Source of the DNA: a virus
IMG/VR virus record: IMGVR_UViG_3300010370_000200
Span: 1 to 26,714 of that record
Direction: 5' to 3' (one strand)
Length of the DNA stretch: 26,714 nt
A program made the translations under genes and the position numbers. The notes under the pieces were generated by a model that made no database searches, was not told the DNA's origin, and saw nothing but the letters and a program-made list of their open reading frames with translations. Each line of letters starts with the position of its first letter. Position 1 is the first letter of the stretch. Below, one piece after another: positions 8,101 through 16,806 of this stretch.

Positions 8101-9809
8101 GCTGGTTTAATTGTTCCATCTTTTAATTGCTTAACTAATTGTTGAACTTTTCTAGGAGATAACTTTGGAGCATCAAGGAGATCTTCATCCTGGCTAGTTA
8201 TTCTTGTAAGAACATCCTGTGACTCTTCAACTTCTTTTGGCTTATATCTAACCCTACCACTATCAAGAGTATAAAACTTTTGTGACACTTTATCGTATGC
8301 GACTACTTGTCGTTTGCCACCAATGTAAAATACACCAAAACTTGTATTGGCAGATTTAAGCCATTCATTAAGAACTATATTGCCAGAAGCTATTCGTAGT
8401 TCTAAAGCATTTACAGGAAGAGTTAAATTTGTAGAAGCTAATTTTGAATTGCCTGTGCGTCTAATTAAGGGAGTAAGGCTATGTTGAAATACTGAACCAA
8501 GATGTTTCTTTTGTATAGCAGAACCAGCAGGTGCTTGTATATTCTTTCCAGACTGTACAACTTCATCAACAAATTGTACATCTTCAATTTCGCCTACATC
8601 ATTTCCAAGACGAAGTTGTGCTTCGTCAATAGTCGTTCTTGGAAAAAGTAATGACTCTCTCCAGTAGCCTTCTACAACTTTTCCTTTACTATTGGTGTAA
8701 GGATAAACCCATTTTAAAATTGTTTCATCGCTAGCTGCAAATACATCACCGTCTTGAACAAAGTATTTAACATCTCCAAGACCTTCAATTTTTGCAATGT
8801 CTTCTTCTGGCAATTCTTTTGCAATACTTTCATAGTCGTAAAAGAAATTCTTTACATATGATGCTGTCTCTTTAAATTCAGGAGTTCCATAAAATACATA
8901 AGAGTCAATAAGTTTGTTTGCATTGTCGTTGCCTATTTCATCTAACAACAATACAAAGTCTGCTAAATCTTCTCTTCCTGCAGCATCGGCTTGTTCTACA
9001 ATTCTTTTAATATCCCCAGACTTAAGTTGCTTTAATCCTTTAGCTGACCAGTCAACTGTATTTTCAGCAGCTTTACCAGCTGTAGATAACTTTTGTACAC
9101 CCTTTGGTCCGGGAATCCAATTCAATGGATCAAGCACAAGAAGTGCCATAAAGTCAACAGCACCAGATGCAGTCTTACCAGGAGTTGGATTTACCAAATC
9201 CATATACTCACTTCGTGGATCATAAACATAATATCTTTGAACAGCTTCAGAATCTAATAAATCTGGAATCTCTGGATTATTAATGTTATTAGCAAGTACA
9301 GCATTAATTGCTTGACCAAACGTAACAGGATTTGCTGCATTTCTATACCACTCAAGATCTTCTCTATTGCCTTGTGCTGCAAGATAAGATCTATTAAATG
9401 TTTCAAATACTTTAGATGGATTTAAAAAGTGTGCTCTTGGATTTCTAAACATTTGCTGTGCAGCAATAAGGCTTGCAACCATCGGTTCTGTTATTCTACG
9501 ATAAGGAGCCTCAAGACCCTGCATACCATTAATAACATTTTCATTTGTAAACTTATACAATGGTCTTACTTCGTTAGCAGCTTCACTGTTTCCTGTAAGA
9601 TTGTATGCAAGTCTTTGTGCATTCTTTGCCGCAATAGCAGGAAGATTAACAATTGTTTTAACACCAGTAATAATGCTTCCGGGAAATGTCTGACCAAGCT
9701 TAGGTGCTTTAGCATTTTGATCTATAGTAAAGGTCTTTTTGACTTGTTCTTTAATATTTAAGTCAAAAGGATTTTCTACTGGTTTAATCTTCTTTTTCTT
9801 TTTAGCCAC
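5172..9809 (-). CDS. Giant virion-associated protein with macro-like domain
   Basis: A 1545-residue protein starting at GTG (9807-9809), with AAGGAT upstream as ribosome binding site. The first residues are a Lys run (AKKKKKIK). Residues 40-135 have hydrophobic or amphipathic helices. Residues 212-240 contain 'SGAVDFMALLVLDPLNWIPG', which resembles a stretch in the 1716-residue giant. The middle (about 550-1250) is highly charged and helical with coiled-coil-like stretches ('IDSVERQIDQLEPEYLKVK'). Residues 1260-1376 match the A1S_2505-type phage macro-like domain, and the last 170 residues are Lys/Ile/Asp-rich and AT-rich. Its size and its place among structural genes suggest an internal or ejected virion protein. 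No peptidase, transglycosylase or polymerase motif was recognised. The structural assignment is inference; the macro-like domain is well supported. Confidence 0.6.
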   Translation of the reverse strand: MAKKKKKIKPVENPFDLNIKEQVKKTFTIDQNAKAPKLGQTFPGSIITGVKTIVNLPAIAAKNAQRLAYNLTGNSEAANEVRPLYKFTNENVINGMQGLEAPYRRITEPMVASLIAAQQMFRNPRAHFLNPSKVFETFNRSYLAAQGNREDLEWYRNAANPVTFGQAINAVLANNINNPEIPDLLDSEAVQRYYVYDPRSEYMDLVNPTPGKTASGAVDFMALLVLDPLNWIPGPKGVQKLSTAGKAAENTVDWSAKGLKQLKSGDIKRIVEQADAAGREDLADFVLLLDEIGNDNANKLIDSYVFYGTPEFKETASYVKNFFYDYESIAKELPEEDIAKIEGLGDVKYFVQDGDVFAASDETILKWVYPYTNSKGKVVEGYWRESLLFPRTTIDEAQLRLGNDVGEIEDVQFVDEVVQSGKNIQAPAGSAIQKKHLGSVFQHSLTPLIRRTGNSKLASTNLTLPVNALELRIASGNIVLNEWLKSANTSFGVFYIGGKRQVVAYDKVSQKFYTLDSGRVRYKPKEVEESQDVLTRITSQDEDLLDAPKLSPRKVQQLVKQLKDGTIKPADLELYKSALGSRYINNELSKEELDLLNTLDGRSTEQLNLLEKVDAELAAEGLAPIGRGIETLDAYKTQRQRNLESEGQPTDDYLEDFYKLLTEAPEGTFDEYGDLADLSAFTSAEAKLSDGATISGPLETPKVKRGKRELIWKEQSNFRIDDAEGYEVLYHSPIDGSIMAAIVPDNFTIVKPGLDAMGKPQLPLLKRVDRIPTSSIKSPGTVSGEGFYSFDTAGQIVPLGQAKSSYDRLRETLVRASMRVQENKEAAIRRVIKDVRIKSQGKTIDDLIDSVERQIDQLEPEYLKVKSLERELDKKTSGGFLKELTPEEFAAYKTIKKYNRLKERRQSLAEEASIMDQLPKTPTENGFYFKVTQVDDQVSIDLIRRTLDWDSYDVLSRQLVRPQLDEVIGSWKMTKYELNKVNFLSQKMGGYTTDWDLFRALNTGDEDLYTLNASEVANFAGRKFKGKKAFRIRDYRRTINKLRKERGAEPFKSQEDFTYGYDELIKEQARVEWQQANKALNWAKSVLDNPNASAANKTYAKKLFDDMTEKIVEIEDQLAKDVDLINRIIAQEILPEQLDPGIWWRIYGEVPKPEKYLESFLRALNEARGTKVALEDDAIKTLDNLDNPYPVKEVDEWSDDPISMNNAEDGPLPEGVLDAINKKKTDELLDIYTTGNSQKTKPNPPKKGLSSTFSTKINYGEIKSDPNGIFVFGSNLQGIHGAGAAKTAAVEYGAERGVGEGLTGRSYALPTKKGPYENMTIEEVAEGIKKFIQFAEDNPDKTFYVTSFGTKRAGFTPEQIAQLFDEIPNNVVFTNEPNGSKNILGQAIENKTTSKIEKVELPSKDTIRKYLGFSQKENIDKTDLDIISEVVLGSSPSFNKGVKYYLTESNKYVLDAIIEIILKLKPSDVLDGKIPSKERTFLYDVINRQKDIEIKSIKNNDKAMKEMFAPNLTDEDEMLSIDILGDEMKPQIEKIIVDIVSKISE
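5682..6032 (-). other. A1S_2505-type macro-like domain inside the giant protein
   Basis: Residues 1260-1376 of the 1545-residue protein. The signature is 'IFVFGSNLQGIHGAGAAKTA' near its start, then 'GVGEGLTGRSYALPTK', and 'DKTFYVTSFGTKRAGFTPEQ' near its end. These three blocks in this order are characteristic of the family annotated in phages as 'A1S_2505 family phage non-structural protein'. The Gly-rich loops after a 'VFGSN' strand resemble ADP-ribose-binding macro domains. In most phages I know of, this is a free-standing small protein of about 120-150 residues. Here it is embedded in a very large one. Ligand binding or hydrolase activity is inferred from the family resemblance only. Confidence 0.8.
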
Positions 9810-9824
9810 TACTTATCCTTAATA

Positions 9825-10220
9825 CTACCTGTATCTAGCTGTTTTCTTTGCAATCTTTTCGGGTTGTGCTACAAATTGTTTACCTTGTTTTGTACCTTCT
9901 CGTTTAGCACGAGAGGTTGCTGCATACTCTTTTGAGGACAAAGCCTTACGAGCCTTCTTAGGAAGGTATCGTTCTCCAGTAGCCTTTGGTCCTTGAGTAG
10001 AAGGTTTGCCAGATTTAGTTCCCCACTCTTCTTTAGTCCATTTAGATAAAGACTTTTGTGCTTTAGTTTTAGATCCACTATATCCGCCACCAGCTTTTTT
10101 ATATTCGGCAGCAAGTAGTTGTGCTTTGCGAGCAGACCATTGACCTGGCTTACCACCTTTACTGCTAGCCATAATTTTATTCTTCAAGCGTTCACGCAGT
10201 GAAGAATTAGTATATGCCAT
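9825..10220 (-). CDS. Basic DUF5872-like protein
   Basis: A 131-residue, strongly basic protein rich in Lys, Ser, Ala and Gly. The N-terminal half holds 'SSKGGKPGQWSARKAQLLA' (19-37) and 'YKKAGGGYSGSKTKAQKSLS', then 'KWTKEEWGTKSGKP'. This block order is that of the DUF5872-type domain, found in phages and in large DNA viruses of algae. The second half has 'ERYLPKKARKALSSKEYAA', another basic helix. There is no enzymatic motif, signal peptide or membrane segment. The charge suggests binding to DNA or RNA, for example packaged with the genome, but this is inference. The start overlaps the stop of the upstream 104-residue gene (TAATG). Confidence 0.75.
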   Translation of the reverse strand: MAYTNSSLRERLKNKIMASSKGGKPGQWSARKAQLLAAEYKKAGGGYSGSKTKAQKSLSKWTKEEWGTKSGKPSTQGPKATGERYLPKKARKALSSKEYAATSRAKREGTKQGKQFVAQPEKIAKKTARYR

Positions 10221-10534
10221 TACTTTTTACCTTTTGGTTTATTTTTATTGCGTTCAGAAATTGCTTTGGCTTTCTTTTTGGCATCAGCCTTAGATGATGC
10301 ACCCCAAGCACGAAGCGATAAAAGCAATCGTGTTGGGTCACCATTGGGTTTGTATTCAGGACCAGGCATATTCCCCATACGAGCAAGGAAAGATGCACGT
10401 CGAGGGTTATCACCAGATTTAACTGGTGCCTTTAGATTCATACCTTGAGCTTTTGCAGATGCACGACCCTTGGCGTTTAAACCACCTTGAGGATTCTTGC
10501 CTGCTTTTCTTTGCCACGCAGGGGAATTAGCCAT
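10220..10534 (-). CDS. Basic DUF6321-like protein
   Basis: A 104-residue basic protein. The visible signature is 'AWQRKAGKNPQGGLNAKGRA' near the N-terminus, then 'VKSGDNPRRASFLARMGNM' and 'GDPTRLLLSLRAWGASS', ending in a Lys-rich tail. This is the pattern of the DUF6321-type family, seen in phages and large DNA viruses. Its function is not established. The many Lys and Arg and the Gly/Pro-rich turns fit nucleic-acid contact. It is in the same run of tiny basic genes as the DUF5872-like protein and overlaps it by one base (TAATG). The start codon is clear and two bases separate it from the upstream 35-residue gene. Confidence 0.75.
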   Translation of the reverse strand: MANSPAWQRKAGKNPQGGLNAKGRASAKAQGMNLKAPVKSGDNPRRASFLARMGNMPGPEYKPNGDPTRLLLSLRAWGASSKADAKKKAKAISERNKNKPKGKK

Positions 10535-10536
10535 AA

Positions 10537-10644
10537 TTACTTACCCATCTTCTTAAGTTTTGCCATCTTCTTTGCTTTTTTAACTGCTGCAATTTTTTTC
10601 AGACCACTTGGATCTAACTTTGCCATTTTATCTTTTCGCTTCAT
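10537..10644 (-). CDS. 35-residue very basic peptide
   Basis: A very short reading frame of 35 codons plus stop, easily missed by length cut-offs. It begins with ATG overlapping the stop of the 77-residue gene (TAATG) and ends two bases before the next ATG, so it fills the gap exactly. The product starts 'MKRKDKMAKLDPSGLKKIAA' and continues with Lys/Ala/Met-rich helix to the end. It has about 14 Lys/Arg and only two acidic residues. 'MAKLDPSGLKKI' then 'MAKLKKMGK' look like two related halves. It could be a DNA-condensing peptide or an internal fragment of a former longer gene. The evidence is position, junction style and composition only. Confidence 0.65.
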   Translation of the reverse strand: MKRKDKMAKLDPSGLKKIAAVKKAKKMAKLKKMGK

Positions 10645-10877
10645 TAGGGAATCATCTTTCGTTTAACAGGCTTCTGACGTGGAACATCAGCAGACTTCTT
10701 GCGGCGATTAGGTTTAGCCTCATACCGTGCAATTTGCTCTGCAGCACGATTAAACTTAGGCTTAGGTCGTGAGCTTTGAGTATAAGGAGGAACTTTTGCT
10801 TTACCAGCTTGTCCTCTTTTTTTAGGGGTTTCCGGCAACACCTTTGGTGTTGGTACGAAACTACGAGGTGATTTCAT
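10644..10877 (-). CDS. 77-residue basic, Pro-rich protein
   Basis: A product with many Lys, Arg and Pro and little hydrophobic content, probably unfolded alone ('FVPTPKVLPETPKKRGQAGK', 'KPNRRKKSADVPRQKPVKRK'). I do not recognise a family. One short helix ('RAAEQIARYEA', about 44-54) is the only likely structured part. It starts with ATG overlapping the stop of the upstream 56-residue gene (TAATG) with AGGAG-like spacing, and its own stop overlaps the next start in the same way. It sits in the cluster of tiny basic genes, which suggests a shared role with nucleic acid or as disordered virion cement. No function is claimed. Confidence 0.75.
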   Translation of the reverse strand: MKSPRSFVPTPKVLPETPKKRGQAGKAKVPPYTQSSRPKPKFNRAAEQIARYEAKPNRRKKSADVPRQKPVKRKMIP

Positions 10878-11047
10878 TACTTTACTCCTTTAACACGCTT
10901 TAGGCGTGGGTTCTTTTTGATTGCTTGCTTAGAAGCTTTTCGTGCTCCTGCAGCAAGGATCGCTCCCGCACGTTCCATACTGACCCCCTGCTTCTTGGAG
11001 ATCTTCATCTGGACAGCTTTGAAGCCAGGATGTTTCTTGTTGTTCAT
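10877..11047 (-). CDS. 56-residue basic helical protein
   Basis: A short reading frame of 56 codons plus stop. It starts with an ATG that overlaps the stop of the 87-residue gene by four bases (ATGA) and ends with a stop that overlaps the next ATG by one base. The product begins 'MNNKKHPGFKAVQMKISKKQ', then 'MERAGAILAAGARKASKQA', and ends in a basic tail 'KKNPRLKRVKGVK'. The 'HPGFKAVQMKISKKQGV' opening is one I associate with small phage proteins of unknown function. The middle is an Ala-rich helix. The exact fit between both neighbours and the coherent basic composition make it a real gene. DNA binding is plausible from charge but not shown. Confidence 0.8.
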   Translation of the reverse strand: MNNKKHPGFKAVQMKISKKQGVSMERAGAILAAGARKASKQAIKKNPRLKRVKGVK

Positions 11048-11307
11048 TTTGCGACATACGCCTTCCCTGTCTTATCTGACATTTGTACTGCAGCTTTAAT
11101 ATCCTGCATTCTTGTTGACTTAGGCTGAATGCCTTCTGCTCTAGCATCACGATATGCTTTTAGTTCAGCATCCCATTTCTTTTGAGTATAACCATTTTCA
11201 ACAAGTCCACCTTTTGCATCTCCTGCATTCATTGATATATTAGATGCTCGCAAGCATTCTCCCCAGTTTTCATGATCCTTAGTCGGACATCCTGTACGAC
11301 AAGACAT
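11044..11307 (-). CDS. 87-residue protein with N-terminal Cys/His cluster
   Basis: The first 18 residues hold three Cys and one His ('MSCRTGCPTKDHENWGEC'), a spacing that could bind a metal ion. A small polar region ('NAGDAKGGLVENGYTQKKWD') and a helix with alternating charge (about 45-75, 'AELKAYRDARAEG') follow. The 'CRTGC.T.DH..WGEC.R' opening is a pattern I associate with small actinobacteriophage proteins of unknown function. The start overlaps the stop of the upstream 66-residue gene (TAATG), and its stop overlaps the 56-residue gene (ATGA). Metal binding is inference; neither the family's function nor any virion location is known to me. Confidence 0.8.
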   Translation of the reverse strand: MSCRTGCPTKDHENWGECLRASNISMNAGDAKGGLVENGYTQKKWDAELKAYRDARAEGIQPKSTRMQDIKAAVQMSDKTGKAYVAK

Positions 11308-11506
11308 TACAATCCCAACGCTTGCTTAATTGCATTAAGAGTATCTTCTGGAAGTTGTGCCAACGATTGAGCCAACTCATCTACCTTTACTTGCTCTTCT
11401 GGTAGTTCGTATTCATATGATTCAATTAAATTATGTAGTGGATGGTCGTGTGACGGGTCACATTCTGCACAATATCCACCTAAACCGTATCTTTCAAATG
11501 TTGGCA

Positions 11507-11507
<1 letters not shown>
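11307..11507 (-). CDS. 66-residue protein with CxxCxxxHxH motif
   Basis: A small acidic protein. The N-terminus contains 'YCAECDPSHDHPLH' (12-25), giving Cys13, Cys16, His20, His22 and His25 as possible zinc ligands. The rest is an acidic helix ending 'AQLPEDTLNAIKQALGL'. It is coupled by TAATG junctions to the fibre gene before it and the 87-residue gene after it. I do not recognise the family. Two consecutive mini-genes with clustered Cys/His suggest small metal-bound folds, perhaps regulators or fibre-assembly helpers, but nothing in the sequence decides this. Confidence 0.75.
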
Positions 11508-14298
<2,791 letters not shown>

Positions 14299-14299
<1 letters not shown>

Positions 14300-14661
14300 T
14301 ATCGGGTCACCTCTAAGGAGTTAATAAATGTTCCTTGCAATTCTGTAGAGACTTCTCCACCACCAGATTCAAATTCAATATCATACGCAAGTCTACCTAA
14401 TGGCAAATCTTCCATAATGCTTGCAGCAACATTAATATCAACTACACCATTTACACTACCATGATTAAGGCTAATGGTATGATCTGCAGTATTACTTGCA
14501 CTACTAATGTCGAATAGTTTAGTTTCGGATGTAGCAAATGGTCGTATCTGCATACGCACAGTATAGCTCGACAAATCCCACGCTGCTGTGTTTGTAGATA
14601 TTTTAAATCTAAATTTAAATGTATCTCCTTTAATGTGAGATATATTCCATTTACCTGCCAT
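14299..14661 (-). CDS. Small beta-sandwich virion protein (fibre base-like)
   Basis: A 120-residue protein. '[15 protein letters not shown]' (9-23), '[14 protein letters not shown]' (28-41) and '[20 protein letters not shown]' (89-108) give the alternating strands of the small beta-sandwich found at the N-terminus of baseplate/fibre proteins (BppU-like) and as separate genes in actinobacteriophages. The final '[13 protein letters not shown]' is the usual last strand. It lies directly upstream of the collagen fibre with TAATG overlaps at both ends. The most likely role is to anchor a fibre to the virion or decorate the capsid. The fold is fairly well supported; the role is inference from position. 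Confidence 0.65.
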
Positions 14662-14918
14662 TAGTTAATCTCCGTTAGATAATCGCCATAGCCAGCAGCA
14701 GTTAGGTCTGCTGCTTCTGAATTTGTAACTGTATATACATGACCACCAACATAGGCAATCTCTGCATTTTTAACATCACTACTTAATGGGTATCGTTCTT
14801 CACGATACTTACCATTTACTTTTAGAATGGTAATACCACGAGGTAATGTGTAGAATTGATCTAGCCTAGTATTGCCTGTAGGACCTTCATCAATTGTAGG
14901 GGTTCTGAATGTATACAT
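14661..14918 (-). CDS. Conserved small structural-region protein
   Basis: An 85-residue protein. Recognisable features are 'FYTLPRGITILKVNGKYREE' (22-41), 'EIAYVGGHVYTVTNSEAADL' and a C-terminal 'LTAAGYGDYLTEI'. I associate this pattern with small proteins encoded near the capsid gene of actinobacteriophages. Their function is not established. It may be a head-decoration or fibre-associated protein. It has a good ribosome binding site (AGGAG, six bases before ATG). It follows the capsid gene after a short noncoding gap with a hairpin, so it begins the fibre block. Confidence 0.7.
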   Translation of the reverse strand: MYTFRTPTIDEGPTGNTRLDQFYTLPRGITILKVNGKYREERYPLSSDVKNAEIAYVGGHVYTVTNSEAADLTAAGYGDYLTEIN

Positions 14919-14941
14919 TTATCTCCTAGTCCCAAGAATGC

Positions 14942-14959
14942 CCACCACCGAAGTGGTGG
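14942..14959 (-). terminator. UUCG-capped hairpin after the capsid gene
   Basis: In the gap after the capsid stop, the minus strand reads CCACCAC-TTCG-GTGGTGG: a perfect 7-bp stem closed by a C(UUCG)G tetraloop, one of the most stable RNA loops. There is no run of U after it ('GCATTCTTGG' follows), so it does not look like a full intrinsic terminator. It may act as a partial terminator, or as a 3' barrier that protects the capsid message while some polymerase reads on into the fibre genes. Confidence 0.65.
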
Positions 14960-14971
14960 ACAAACTGAGGA

Positions 14972-16180
14972 TTAAGCGATAGAGGATGAACTCTCTACAC
15001 GCCACAATGCTTCTGTACGGTACAATGACCATCCACCAGCAAAGTACCATCCAACTTTGTGGAATCGACCGAAGTTGTCGGTAACAGGAGCAACAACTGA
15101 ATGTGCTTCTTCAGCAACTGCTTCAGCCAATGCTTGCTGTCCGGCAGCAAGGGTACGATATACCTTAACGGTTGGTTGGAACGTAATCGTTCCTGATACT
15201 GTACCTGCGTTAGGAACGTCAACAGTAACGGTAAGACCATTAGCTGAGACAGAAACAACACGAGCACCTGTACCAACGTTTGTACCACTAACAATATAAC
15301 CTGGTTGAATTACACCAGAAGTTGTAGCAGCAGTAAGGGTAATAGTAGATGCACCTGAAGTACCAGCTGATCCACCAGTATTGGTGAATGAACCAGCACC
15401 TGTTGATGCACCATCAAAACCTGATGGCATACGAGGTGATTCAATGTAGTAAGCACCTTCATATTGACCAATTTCGCCAGCCCAGAGTTTATCAGTTGCC
15501 TGATAGTTCTGAGGTGTACGCCAACCAGCCACATCAGTTTCTGCACGAAGATCGTGTGAAACTTCTGGGTGGATACCTACCCAGTAGAGTGAACCCTTGC
15601 GAGGTGCAACAGAATCTTTACGCATCTTTGCAACTGCCTTACGAATTTCTTTCGATGAAAGGGTATTAGCAGCAGCAATACTTGCACGAGCAGATACTGC
15701 AGTAGTTCCAGTTACACCGGAACCGTAAAGAACCTGTGAACCACCAACAAGCACATTGGAAACAAGCTTATCAATGCTATCAATCATGTTGTATGCAACA
15801 ATGTTAGCAACAGCAGGATCAACATCAGTGAATGAGAATAACTTCATTGCCTTTGTACGAGCAACCATGTTACCGTATTCTTTCATGATTACAGCAATAT
15901 GGTCTGGGGTTTCCATACCAAGGGTATCAGGATCCGTTGCTTCATCCAACGGATCAATTTCAACAGCAAGATCCTTGTAGATCTGGAAGATTACTTGGTT
16001 GCTGTTATTTGTTAGGCTACCTGGCTTCTTGTCTGCAACAGAACGCAATAGTGGTTCTGAGCGGAGCTTGAAGTCAAGTACCTTGTCGTAGGCTTTCTGT
16101 AGTAAACCTGCAGTACCGTAAGTGTTAGTACTTGCGTTATAGTTACCAAGAGAGCCTACACCGGTATTAATATTTGCCAT
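14972..16180 (-). CDS. Major capsid protein, N4-gp56 family, with inserted domain
   Basis: A 402-residue coat protein that builds the icosahedral head (HK97-type fold). Family features are the N-terminal 'LLQKAYDKVLDFKLRSEPLL' (26-45), the E-loop-like region 'IFQIYKDLAVEIDPLDEATD' (64-83) and 'MVARTKAMKLFSF' (105-117). 'LYWVGIHPEVSHDLRAET' (198-215) and 'WAGEIGQYEGAYYIESPR' (233-250) follow, with 'VGWYFAGGWSLYRTEALWRV' at the C-terminus. Residues about 256-336 are Thr/Gly/Ser-rich with a beta pattern ('TITLTAATTSGVIQPGYIVS', 'ARVVSVSANGLTVTVDV') and interrupt the core just before 'VKVYRTLAAGQQALAEAV'. The gene follows the scaffold after a 30-base spacer with GGAG as ribosome binding site. The assignment is confident; the boundaries of the insert are estimated. 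Confidence 0.88.
   Translation of the reverse strand: MANINTGVGSLGNYNASTNTYGTAGLLQKAYDKVLDFKLRSEPLLRSVADKKPGSLTNNSNQVIFQIYKDLAVEIDPLDEATDPDTLGMETPDHIAVIMKEYGNMVARTKAMKLFSFTDVDPAVANIVAYNMIDSIDKLVSNVLVGGSQVLYGSGVTGTTAVSARASIAAANTLSSKEIRKAVAKMRKDSVAPRKGSLYWVGIHPEVSHDLRAETDVAGWRTPQNYQATDKLWAGEIGQYEGAYYIESPRMPSGFDGASTGAGSFTNTGGSAGTSGASTITLTAATTSGVIQPGYIVSGTNVGTGARVVSVSANGLTVTVDVPNAGTVSGTITFQPTVKVYRTLAAGQQALAEAVAEEAHSVVAPVTDNFGRFHKVGWYFAGGWSLYRTEALWRVESSSSIA
15173..15415 (-). other. Surface beta-domain insert in the capsid protein
   Basis: Residues about 256-336 of the capsid protein. A flexible Gly/Ser linker ('GASTGAGSFTNTGGSAGTSG') leads to a small beta unit ending in 'GTVSGTITF'. The core family sequence resumes at 'VKVYRTL'. 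The composition resembles the small N-terminal beta domain of the 709-residue tail protein more than the capsid core. It is probably displayed on the outside of the head, where it could stabilise capsomers or touch the host surface. Confidence 0.6.
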
Positions 16181-16210
16181 TTAGGACTCCATAGTTTAAT
16201 TGAATTACGA

Positions 16211-16687
16211 TTAACCGAGGTTCCGTAAAATGTTATACAGTTCCTCTTCCGAGGCCGCATTACCAATCATTGCTTCAATATCGTCAGCATTGTCTGGCAT
16301 TGCTGCACCTGCGGTTGCAGAATTAATTCTTTTCAGATTATCTACGTCTGGGGTAGAATTGTCACTCTGCGGGATACCAAATGCATCTCCGTATTCTTCG
16401 ATCCACTCATTGAGTGCGTCCACATTAGTGGCATCGACATCTGCGGGGATTAACTTGGCGACCTTTGGATTAACTCCACGTTCTTCCAAGACCTTTTGGA
16501 TGATCTCTTGTCGTTGTTTAGAAGTATATTCAAAGACTCGTGAATCGAGTTCCTTATTTTTCTTTTCCAACTCCTTGATTGTTTTTCTTAATTGCTTGAC
16601 GAGGTCTGTTCCATCGTTCACTCGCTGTGAGGGCTGATCGTCTTCGTATTCGAATTCATCATCCCAGTCTTGATAATTGTTGCTCAT
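16211..16687 (-). CDS. Capsid scaffold protein
   Basis: A 158-residue, very acidic protein directly before the capsid gene. Residues 7-18 are almost all Asp/Glu/aromatic ('DWDDEFEYEDDQ'). Residues 28-66 are a long charged helix with coiled-coil spacing ('LVKQLRKTIKELEKKNKELD'). The middle contains 'VLEERGVNPKVAKLIPADVD', typical of scaffold proteins of small phage heads, and a short helical C-terminus would contact the coat protein. The role is to guide capsid assembly and then leave. The start has GGGAGA upstream at a good distance. It is preceded by the largest noncoding gap in the window. No protease is seen beside it, so it may exit intact. Confidence 0.85.
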   Translation of the reverse strand: MSNNYQDWDDEFEYEDDQPSQRVNDGTDLVKQLRKTIKELEKKNKELDSRVFEYTSKQRQEIIQKVLEERGVNPKVAKLIPADVDATNVDALNEWIEEYGDAFGIPQSDNSTPDVDNLKRINSATAGAAMPDNADDIEAMIGNAASEEELYNILRNLG

Positions 16688-16806
16688 CGCAACTCTCCCT
16701 ATCTCTCTAAGTTAAACGCAAGCCACATAACAAATCGGGGAAAATGTTATGGCTCCTGCTACCAGACTTGTACGCTCGTGAGGGCTGGTCGGTCTCACTG
16801 AGGGTT
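16688..16806 (-). promoter_or_regulatory. Noncoding leader before scaffold, with hairpin
   Basis: 119 bases without a gene in an otherwise tightly packed region. The minus strand can fold AGCCATAACA against TGTTATgtGGCT (16721-16754), a 10-bp stem with a 2-base bulge and a loop containing TTTTCCCCGATT. I see no clear -35/-10 pair and no U-run after the stem. A stretch at 16773-16794 is close to one inside the scaffold gene (16623-16642), sharing CAGCCCTCAC and AGCG. A late promoter, processing site or leader for the scaffold/capsid message is the likely purpose, inferred from position. Confidence 0.5.

Noticed and set aside
9429-9761. Plus-strand 110-codon frame rich in Cys, Ile and Ser
   Set aside because: Antisense to the N-terminal part of the 1545-residue gene; composition typical of shadow frames.
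9869-10413. Extra minus-strand frames (95 and 68 codons) overlapping the small basic genes
   Set aside because: They are out-of-frame readings of the DUF5872-like and DUF6321-like genes, whose domain patterns fix the true frame.
14942-14959. Full intrinsic terminator
   Set aside because: The stem is strong but no T-run follows in the direction of transcription; kept only as a hairpin with possible partial effect.
16688-16806. tRNA or other structured RNA gene in the gap before scaffold
   Set aside because: No cloverleaf, no T-loop GTTCRANNC and no acceptor stem could be assembled; only the single hairpin is seen.
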